A stretch of 5,252 nt of DNA from Bacteroidales bacterium (GTDB taxonomy: Bacteria > Bacteroidota > Bacteroidia > Bacteroidales > UBA932): positions 1 to 5,252 of the forward strand of contig JABUTP010000079.1 in NCBI GenBank assembly GCA_021443625.1, in the 5' to 3' direction. Below, in pieces: positions 1 to 5,252 of this stretch. The position numbers and the translations under genes were made by a program. Below the pieces are notes generated by a model. The model saw only the letters and a list, made by a program, of their open reading frames with translations. It was not told where the DNA came from and did not search any database. The number at the start of each line of letters is the position of its first letter. The stretch's first letter is position 1.

Positions 1-21
1 CTCAAAAACATTCCATAAATA

Positions 22-40
22 AAATTTTGAATCAAATTTA
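22..40. repeat. AT-rich imperfect inverted repeat upstream of the promoter
   Basis: The half-sites TTTGA (26-30) and TCAAA (32-36) are perfect inverted copies around a single A at 31. After one mismatch the symmetry continues for three more A/T pairs on each side. It lies about 25 to 40 bases upstream of the candidate -33 element, where an activator could bind. The region is very AT-rich, so symmetry of this size can arise by chance. AraC-family output domains more often bind direct repeats, which argues against assigning it to the HTCS. This is a weak operator candidate only. Confidence 0.2.
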
Positions 41-61
41 AACAGCTTCTAAGATATTTCA

Positions 62-92
62 TGTGATTTTAGGTTAAAATTAAGTAGCTTTG
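62..92 (+). promoter_or_regulatory. Candidate Bacteroides-type promoter for the GH32-HTCS operon
   Basis: TAGCTTTG at 85-92 matches the Bacteroidota primary sigma -7 consensus TAnnTTTG exactly. The -33 position is weaker: TGTG at 62-65 differs from TTTG by one base and gives a 19-base spacer, within the usual range. Transcription would begin a few bases after 92, just before or inside the hairpin at 100-131, about 40 bases ahead of the GH32 start codon. A weak -33 box would fit a promoter that needs an activator, such as the HTCS encoded downstream, but that is inference. The exact -7 match is what I see; promoter activity is not proven. Confidence 0.55.
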
Positions 93-99
93 TTGTTGC

Positions 100-131
100 G
101 GGGGCACCGCGAAATGCGGTGTCCCCTTTTT
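100..131 (+). terminator. Intrinsic-terminator-like hairpin immediately upstream of the GH32 gene
   Basis: Positions 100-110 (GGGGGCACCGC) pair with 116-126 (GCGGTGTCCCC) to form an 11-base-pair stem with one G-U wobble and a five-base loop, GAAAT (111-115). Five T residues follow at 127-131. This is the classic form of a rho-independent terminator reading rightward. On the minus strand there is no U-tract after the stem, so it is unidirectional. It ends only eight bases before the GH32 ATG at 140. It may end transcription from an upstream plus-strand gene outside the window, or it may form the 5' end of the GH32 mRNA, since the candidate promoter lies just upstream. Confidence 0.75.
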
Positions 132-139
132 AAATTAGA

Positions 140-2356
140 ATGCAAACTATGAAACGATTATCAATTATTGCTTTGACAATTTCAATGCTTCTTGCAGCTT
201 CGTGTTCGGATGTCAAGGTTGTTGACGACTTTAGTGGTGGGATAAAAGGCTGGACAATTGAAGGCGAGGCATTTGCACAAGCTTCGACCGATGGTATGCA
301 AGGCGCTGCAGGTCCTTTATGCCTGAAAACCGTTGACAATGATGCGGCTGTCGGCACAGCCATTTCGGCCCCTTTTACCATTGAAAAACCTTATGTCAAT
401 ATGCTGATTGCAGGCTCAAAGGCAGTTTTTGGCAGGTCTCCTCTCGGATTGAGCCTTGTCGTAGGGGGAGAGGAAGTTCTCACTGCCGGCTCCATCAGCA
501 CCGACCCGAATACCTTCGAATGGGTTACTTGGGATGTTGAAAAATATATGGGCAAAACGGCTGTAGTAAAAGCAAATGCTTCTGCACCAATGTCTTATGG
601 CGGAAGGACTATCCCAAGAGGATTTATAGCCCTTGGCCGCATAGAGCAGGGGAGCAAAAGGCTCAGCACCTATCTCGATGAATATAGTGTTACCGTCAAT
701 GCAGATAAGAAATATATCCTTATTCCGGCTGCCAACAATGGTTCTAATTCGAGATTAAGCGTATTTTGTGGCGAAAACAATATTCTCGGTATCGCTCAAA
801 GTGCCAAGCCCGCGACCGATAGGGTGGACTACTATATTCCAGTCAATGTGGAAAAATACAAAGGACAAAATCTTCGTGTCGTGCTGACGGGAGTTAAGAC
901 GACTGATTTGGTTTATGGTGCAATCCGCACTTCGGATTCCATTGAAAATGAGTACAATGAGACATATCGTCCCATCGTTCATTTTTCCCCTGAATTTGGG
1001 TGGACAAACGATCCTAACGGAATGGTGAGAACCCCTTCCGGAGAGTGGCATCTTTCTCTCCAGCACAACCCTTACGGCACTTCTCACGGCAATATGCATT
1101 GGGGGTTGAGTGTGTCAAAAGACCTGATTCACTGGAAGGATTATCCGGATGTGGTCGCTCCTGATGAATTGGGATCAATCTTCTCAGGAAGTGCCGTTGT
1201 AGATCACGACAACACGGCCGGTTTCGGAAAGGATGCTATTATTGCGATATATACTTCTGCCGGCAGAGGGCAGCGGCAGAGCATCGCCTATTCGACAGAT
1301 GGCGGATACAACTTCACGAAATATCCTGGCAATCCCGTACTCGCAGATCCTGAACAGCGAGATTTCCGTGACCCGAAAGTGGGGTGGATTAAAGGTCAAT
1401 GGGTGATGGCACTTGCTGTAGGTCAGGTGATTAGATTTTATGGCTCTCCCGATTTGAAAAATTGGACATTCCTCAGCGATTTCGGTACCGGGCTCGGTTC
1501 TCACGCCGGTGTATGGGAGTGCCCCGATTTGATGAGTTTTGACTATAAAGGACAAACCAAGTGGGTGCTCTTTGTGAGCATAAATCCAGGTGGGCCGAAT
1601 GGTGGAAGCATCACCCAATACTTCATCGGAGATTTTGACGGCAAAAGATTCAAGGCAGACCCTCTCCCTTATCCTCTTTGGGTTGACGAAGGAGTTGACA
1701 ACTACGCGGGTGTCACGTTCGACAATACCCCTGGCAGAAAAGTGTTTATGGGATGGATGAGCAACTGGGTATATACCGGCCAGACTCCTACGAAAGGGTT
1801 CCACAACTCAATGACACTCCCCCGAGACCTCTCTTTGAAACACAATGGAAAGCATCTTGTCCTTGCAAGTGTCCCCTCTCCGGAAGTTTATGCGGCAAGA
1901 GGTCTCAAAAAGGATATCAATCCTGTGATTTCAACTGATAGTAAGGTGATTAGCCCAATACTTGAAGGCAATAAGGGGGCTTACGAAATAGATGCTACAA
2001 TTACTCCTGACGCAAAAGGTGAGTTCTATCTGACTTTGTCCAATACAAAAGGAGAGAAGGCGGTAATTATATTCGATCTTCGCAACGGCCATCTTAAATT
2101 TGACAGAAGCAAGAGCGGCATTGTGGATTTCTCCGATTCGTTTGCCGCAAAGGCCGTTGACGTTGCCCTCAACACAAGGCCGGAATACAAGATTCAGTTG
2201 TTTGTGGATAAGCTCTCTACGGAACTCTTTATAAATGAGGGTGATATGGTGTTCACAAACTGCGTTTTCCCTACAGAAGTCTACAACACATTCGAAATAT
2301 CGTCATCAGATTGTAAGCTTAATGTCAAGGATATAGCAGTTTATGAGCTCAAATAG
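140..2356 (+). CDS. GH32 fructan hydrolase lipoprotein (levanase/inulinase/beta-fructosidase type)
   Basis: This enzyme hydrolyses beta-fructosidic bonds in fructans or sucrose. Residues 1-22 form a lipoprotein signal ending in the lipobox LAASC, with Cys22 the predicted lipidated residue. Residues about 28-180 form an accessory beta module with the pattern W-x-x-x-G-E-A-F and a later S-A-P-F-T-I-E stretch, as seen at the N-terminus of many GH32 levanases. Residues about 188-270 form a second small module, probably DUF4980. The catalytic propeller spans about 278-575. It carries WTNDPNG (288-294, nucleophile Asp291), RDP (410-412, transition-state stabiliser Asp411) and WECPD (459-463, acid/base Glu460), so it should be active. 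GWMSNW (538-543) and LPRDL (560-564) are further family motifs. The GH32C sandwich covers about 595-738, with ELFINEG near 695-701. At 738 residues it is longer than a minimal GH32 because of the N-terminal modules. ATG at 149 is an equally good start; it keeps the signal peptide and removes three residues. No Shine-Dalgarno site precedes either. Exo versus endo action and levan versus inulin preference cannot be read from sequence. The surface-export signal after the cysteine (SDVKVVDD) is weak, so a periplasm-facing or a surface position is possible. Confidence 0.95.
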   Translation: MQTMKRLSIIALTISMLLAASCSDVKVVDDFSGGIKGWTIEGEAFAQASTDGMQGAAGPLCLKTVDNDAAVGTAISAPFTIEKPYVNMLIAGSKAVFGRSPLGLSLVVGGEEVLTAGSISTDPNTFEWVTWDVEKYMGKTAVVKANASAPMSYGGRTIPRGFIALGRIEQGSKRLSTYLDEYSVTVNADKKYILIPAANNGSNSRLSVFCGENNILGIAQSAKPATDRVDYYIPVNVEKYKGQNLRVVLTGVKTTDLVYGAIRTSDSIENEYNETYRPIVHFSPEFGWTNDPNGMVRTPSGEWHLSLQHNPYGTSHGNMHWGLSVSKDLIHWKDYPDVVAPDELGSIFSGSAVVDHDNTAGFGKDAIIAIYTSAGRGQRQSIAYSTDGGYNFTKYPGNPVLADPEQRDFRDPKVGWIKGQWVMALAVGQVIRFYGSPDLKNWTFLSDFGTGLGSHAGVWECPDLMSFDYKGQTKWVLFVSINPGGPNGGSITQYFIGDFDGKRFKADPLPYPLWVDEGVDNYAGVTFDNTPGRKVFMGWMSNWVYTGQTPTKGFHNSMTLPRDLSLKHNGKHLVLASVPSPEVYAARGLKKDINPVISTDSKVISPILEGNKGAYEIDATITPDAKGEFYLTLSNTKGEKAVIIFDLRNGHLKFDRSKSGIVDFSDSFAAKAVDVALNTRPEYKIQLFVDKLSTELFINEGDMVFTNCVFPTEVYNTFEISSSDCKLNVKDIAVYELK
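2327..2331 (+). promoter_or_regulatory. Shine-Dalgarno-like AAGGA ahead of the HTCS start, inside the GH32 gene
   Basis: AAGGA lies 11 bases before the ATG at 2343, within the last codons of the GH32 gene. It supports 2343 as the start, as does the hydrophobic signal sequence that begins there. Shine-Dalgarno sites matter less in Bacteroidota than in most bacteria, and the spacing is a little long. Translation may instead restart after the GH32 stop at 2354-2356. Confidence 0.35.
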
Positions 2357-5120
2357 AAGTCTTTTTTTCTTGTTTGCTGCGTCTCTGTGGCTGTCGTTGC
2401 TTCTTGCCTGCTCTTGTTCTCATCACAGAGGAGGTTTCGTGATAGGTGTCTCCCAATGCAGCGATGATGAGTGGCGGGAGATTGCAAACAACCAGATGAG
2501 CCTCGAAGCTGAGTATTATGGAATAAAGTTGCGCTTTCGCTCGGCAGGCGACGACACCAGGACGCAGAAACAAGATATAAATGAACTTCTATCGGAAGGG
2601 GTTGATTTGCTCGTAATCTCTCCCAACGAGTCTGAGGGACTTACATCGACAATCACCGACATTTATAAAAAAGGGATTCCTGTAATCCTCTACGACAGGA
2701 AAACCGAAAACGACCAATATACGGCTTTCGTAGGGGCAGACAACAGACAGATAGGGGTGATGGCGGCAGATTATCTCTCCATAGTTATGTCTGGTGCTGG
2801 AAATGTGTTTGTTGTTAGGGGGACGCCGGGGTCAAGTGCAGATGAGGAGCGTTTCAAAGGACTCACCGAAAGACTTTCTCAACATCCCCAAATCAATATT
2901 GAATCTGAGATTACAGGTAACTTTTCATACCGTGAAGCTTATAATGCTGCAACCTCCCGTTTCAAGGGCAGAGAGAGTCATCTCTCTTCCATTGATGCCA
3001 TTTTCGCACTCAACGACCGTATGGCTCTCGGTGTTCACGATGCGCTGACAGACTTGGGGTATGCACGGGACGATATTCCCCCGATTATTGGCGTAGATGC
3101 CATGATGCTCGGTATGAATGCCATAGCCGAAGGGAAAATGAAGGCAAGCTTTATGTATCCTACCGGTGGAGATCTCGTCATTGACCTCGCAAGGAAGATA
3201 TTGATGGGGCTTGAATATGAAAGGAAGAATACGCTGAACACATCTGTTGTGGACGAAAATAACGTCAGGCTCCTCTTGTCCCAACATAGCGAAATTAACA
3301 ACAACGAGCAAAAGATGAAGGAGCTCAATAATAGGGTGAGCGAGTATATAAACAGGACATTTATCCTCGGGCTTGTTATCTGTGCTGCAATTATTCTTTT
3401 ATTGGTAGTTATTATTCTCTTGGTAATCACATTCAGGTCAAACAAGACAAAAGGACTGCTTCTTGATAAACTCAACGAACAGAACGAACATATCCTTGAC
3501 CAAGTGGAAGCGCTTGAGCTTCAGAAAAATGAGCTGGTTGTGCTCTCTCATCAACTTGAGGAGACCACATCTGCAAAACTCTCTTTCTTTACAAACATTT
3601 CGCACGAATTCAAAACACCGCTTTCTCTTATCAGCGGGCCTGTAGAAGACTTGCTCAATATGTCTGATATACCGTCAGCAGCAACTGCTAAGCTCGAAAT
3701 CTTGAAGCGAAACAACAGCAAACTCTCCAGACTCATCGGGGAGTTGCTTGACTTTCGTGCCGCAGATACGGGAAATGTGAATATCAACACTTCTATGGGC
3801 AATCTTGGAGATTTTATTGCAGACATTATCAAGATGTTTGAAGATGTGATATCAAAGCGAAACCTCCATTTCAGTTTTGAGAAAAAAGGGGATAATTTTG
3901 TAATTCCATTCGATCCTGTCAAAACCGAAAAAGTGTTTACAAATCTTCTTTCAAACGCTTTCAACCACGTAGATAGATATGGCACAATAAGGGTCTTTCT
4001 TGAATCAGATGCGGCACAATATAGAATATCGGTCTTCAACAGTGGTTCATATATCCCTGAAAGTAATAGAGATAAAGTTTTTAGACAATTTTACACCCTT
4101 GATGCTACTCAGCGAGGTACGGGCATTGGGCTTGCCCTTGTTACATCCCTTGTCAATGTTATGCATGGTGCAATTGAACTCGAAAGCAAAGAAAACGAAG
4201 GGACAACTTTCTCGGTATCCGTTCCGATAGATGGCAATGTGGTGGCGGATATGGAGTTTGACAGCGCAGGTTATAAATATCTTTTTGCCCGCCAGAAGCA
4301 TGACACGATGGGTGAGGACTACGACAACTCCGGAATCTACGATGATGTATATAGCGGTCCACTTCCAGTTGTACTTGTTATAGAGGATAATATCGATATG
4401 CGTCAGTATATTTTGGATGCTCTTTCAAGTGATTATCACGTGATACTTGCAAAAGATGGGGAGATAGGTGTCAAGAAGGCCCTTATGTTCAATCCTGCAA
4501 TTATCATAAGTGACATTATGATGCCGAATAAGGATGGTTACGAAGTTTGTCGTGAACTCAAATCCAAGGAACTCCTTTCCAATGTCCCTATCATTCTCCT
4601 TACCGCCTGTTCAATGGACGAACAGCGGGCAAGGGGATACGAGTGCGGCGCCGATGGATATATGCAGAAGCCGTTTAGTGTGATGACACTGAAAGCCAGG
4701 ATGAAATCGCTCCTTGACAAATCTCAAAAGATAAGTGATGCACTTTCGTCCTGCTTTATCCCAAATGTGAATATTTCTTCTCTTACAAGAGATTCGGTTT
4801 CCTTTATCGAGAAGGTTAAGGAATATGTGGAAGCGCATATCTCCGAGCAAATCTCTATGGAGGATATTATATCGGGCTTAGGTGTTTCTAAATCAAAGTT
4901 TTACAGAGATATAAAGGAGATAACGGAAGAATACTCTCCGGCTGATATCATCAATCTTGTACGGTTGGGTAAGGCTGTGGAGATGATGTCCAAGGGCAAT
5001 ATGAACCTTTCGGAGATTGCTTTTGCGTGTGGATTCTCCTCAGCCTCATATTTCTCAAGGACATTCCACAAGTATTACAATATATCCCCATCAGACTATA
5101 TAAGACAGCACTTTTCATAA
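2343..5120 (+). CDS. Hybrid two-component system regulator with sugar-binding-protein sensor (BT1754-like, probably fructose-sensing)
   Basis: This single protein combines sensor, histidine kinase, response regulator and DNA-binding output. Residues 1-25 are a hydrophobic signal with lipobox-like LLAC (Cys23). Residues about 30-315 are a periplasmic type I sugar-binding fold (Peripla_BP family) beginning FVIGVSQCSDDEW. Positions matching ribose-binding-protein ligand contacts include Asp118-Arg119, Arg170, Asn224 and Asp252. One transmembrane helix spans 340-364. A coiled-coil-like linker (about 370-410) leads to the H-box SHEFKTP, with phospho-acceptor His421. The ATPase domain has an N-box (Asn534 to Asn538), a degenerate G1 box (FNSGSYIP, Asn566, Gly568), an F-box (Phe580, Phe583) and a G2 box GTGIG (592-596). 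The receiver (about 675-790) has Glu681-Asp682, phospho-acceptor Asp724, Thr754 and Lys776. An AraC-type double helix-turn-helix occupies about 825-925. This is the HTCS subclass with a binding-protein sensor rather than the commoner beta-propeller sensor. BT1754 of B. thetaiotaomicron, which binds fructose and controls a fructan locus, is the nearest architecture I know. The GH32 neighbour makes fructose the likely ligand. It probably activates its own operon and nearby fructan genes. Architecture is certain; ligand is inferred. Confidence 0.95.
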   Translation: MSSNRSLFFLFAASLWLSLLLACSCSHHRGGFVIGVSQCSDDEWREIANNQMSLEAEYYGIKLRFRSAGDDTRTQKQDINELLSEGVDLLVISPNESEGLTSTITDIYKKGIPVILYDRKTENDQYTAFVGADNRQIGVMAADYLSIVMSGAGNVFVVRGTPGSSADEERFKGLTERLSQHPQINIESEITGNFSYREAYNAATSRFKGRESHLSSIDAIFALNDRMALGVHDALTDLGYARDDIPPIIGVDAMMLGMNAIAEGKMKASFMYPTGGDLVIDLARKILMGLEYERKNTLNTSVVDENNVRLLLSQHSEINNNEQKMKELNNRVSEYINRTFILGLVICAAIILLLVVIILLVITFRSNKTKGLLLDKLNEQNEHILDQVEALELQKNELVVLSHQLEETTSAKLSFFTNISHEFKTPLSLISGPVEDLLNMSDIPSAATAKLEILKRNNSKLSRLIGELLDFRAADTGNVNINTSMGNLGDFIADIIKMFEDVISKRNLHFSFEKKGDNFVIPFDPVKTEKVFTNLLSNAFNHVDRYGTIRVFLESDAAQYRISVFNSGSYIPESNRDKVFRQFYTLDATQRGTGIGLALVTSLVNVMHGAIELESKENEGTTFSVSVPIDGNVVADMEFDSAGYKYLFARQKHDTMGEDYDNSGIYDDVYSGPLPVVLVIEDNIDMRQYILDALSSDYHVILAKDGEIGVKKALMFNPAIIISDIMMPNKDGYEVCRELKSKELLSNVPIILLTACSMDEQRARGYECGADGYMQKPFSVMTLKARMKSLLDKSQKISDALSSCFIPNVNISSLTRDSVSFIEKVKEYVEAHISEQISMEDIISGLGVSKSKFYRDIKEITEEYSPADIINLVRLGKAVEMMSKGNMNLSEIAFACGFSSASYFSRTFHKYYNISPSDYIRQHFS

Positions 5121-5122
5121 GC

Positions 5123-5167
5123 AAACGGTGCATCTGTCACCGCTTAGGGTTGACAAATACACCGTCT
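5123..5167 (-). terminator. Imperfect hairpin after the HTCS gene, better paired as a minus-strand RNA
   Basis: Positions 5125-5141 and 5148-5165 are near-perfect inverted copies around a six-base loop (5142-5147), with one bulged base at 5150. As plus-strand RNA the stem has C-A mismatches at 5131/5159 and 5134/5156. As minus-strand RNA both become G-U wobbles, giving 17 continuous pairs apart from the bulge, plus two more at 5124/5166 and 5123/5167. On the plus side the stem is followed by the T-rich TTATATTT (5168-5175). On the minus side only a short, broken T-run follows. It begins three bases after the HTCS stop codon. It probably acts as a shared terminator between the HTCS gene and a convergent gene. 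Confidence 0.5.
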
Positions 5168-5193
5168 TTATATTTGACAAGGAATATTACCCC

Positions 5194-5252
5194 TTACATT
5201 ACCGGAATCTGGAAAGTGAGGCCGATTTTGAGAGAGAGGAGATCCGGTCTCC
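5194..5252 (-). CDS. Possible 3' end of a convergent gene, cut by the window edge
   Basis: Reading leftward from position 5250, one minus-strand frame gives 18 codons, RPDLLSLKIGLTFQIPVM, then a TAA stop at 5196-5194. The alternating hydrophobic pattern (LKIGLTFQIPV) resembles a beta-strand, as at the end of some outer-membrane or secreted proteins, but 18 residues are too few to name a family. The other two minus frames are less protein-like, and the plus strand has no ATG after 5120. The hairpin at 5123-5167, whose pairing is better on this strand, fits a gene ending here. No function is proposed. Confidence 0.35.
   Translation of the reverse strand, partial: RPDLLSLKIGLTFQIPVM

Noticed and set aside
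1..99. End of an upstream gene on the plus strand
   Set aside because: All three plus frames meet stop codons within the first 40 bases and no protein-like tail is visible. An upstream gene may end before the window.
130..381. Minus-strand frame crossing the GH32 start and part of the hairpin
   Set aside because: It overlaps the GH32 signal peptide and the terminator stem and has no family features.
1184..1804. A 206-codon minus-strand open frame inside the GH32 gene
   Set aside because: It lies wholly within a GH32 coding region that has intact catalytic motifs. Its translation shows no domain, signal or family motif, so it is a shadow frame.
3035..4039. Long minus-strand open frames opposite the sensor and kinase regions of the HTCS
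   Set aside because: They are antisense to well-supported domains and lack recognisable motifs. The hydrophobic stretch in one is only the complement of the transmembrane helix and linker.
3603..4680. Possibility that the kinase or receiver part is a broken or inactive remnant
   Set aside because: His421, Asn534/Asn538, the G2 box, Asp724, Thr754 and Lys776 are all present in one uninterrupted frame. Only the G1 box departs from consensus.
1..5252. CRISPR arrays, tRNA or rRNA genes, insertion sequences
   Set aside because: No regularly spaced repeats, cloverleaf-like segments, transposase reading frames or terminal inverted repeats were seen; nearly the whole window is filled by two coding regions.

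Overview
The window looks like a Bacteroidota chromosome fragment, most likely from a gut-type Bacteroidales; the genus cannot be fixed from sequence alone. Four things point there. There is a Bacteroides-type promoter element (TAnnTTTG). The first gene has no clear Shine-Dalgarno site. One protein fuses sensor, kinase, receiver and AraC-type regulator, a hybrid two-component system (HTCS) architecture typical of this phylum. It is paired with a lipoprotein glycoside hydrolase, as in polysaccharide utilization loci (PULs).

Layout. Positions 1-139 are an AT-rich intergenic region holding a candidate promoter (62-92) and, directly after it, a strong GC-rich hairpin with a U-tract (100-131). Positions 140-2356 (+) encode a GH32 fructan hydrolase, a predicted lipoprotein with two N-terminal accessory beta modules, a five-bladed propeller catalytic domain with all three catalytic acids, and a C-terminal beta-sandwich. 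Positions 2343-5120 (+) encode a 925-residue HTCS whose periplasmic sensor is a type I sugar-binding protein fold; its start overlaps the end of the GH32 gene by 14 bases. Positions 5121-5193 carry a long imperfect hairpin. Positions 5194-5252 may hold the 3' end of a convergent minus-strand gene.

How the genes work together. The enzyme is expected to release fructose from levan, inulin, fructo-oligosaccharides or sucrose. The HTCS resembles the fructose-sensing regulator BT1754 of Bacteroides thetaiotaomicron in architecture and in its sensor start motif. The inferred circuit is: GH32 releases a sugar, the periplasmic sensor binds it, phosphorelay runs from His421 to Asp724, and the AraC domain activates the locus. 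The overlapping genes suggest enzyme and sensor are made from one transcript. No SusC/SusD pair, transporter or fructokinase lies inside the window, so the full locus cannot be judged.

I do not see a wholly new system. The most interesting points are the promoter abutting a terminator-like hairpin, the degenerate ATP-binding G1 box in the kinase, the lipobox on a transmembrane sensor kinase, and the strand-asymmetric hairpin at the 3' end.
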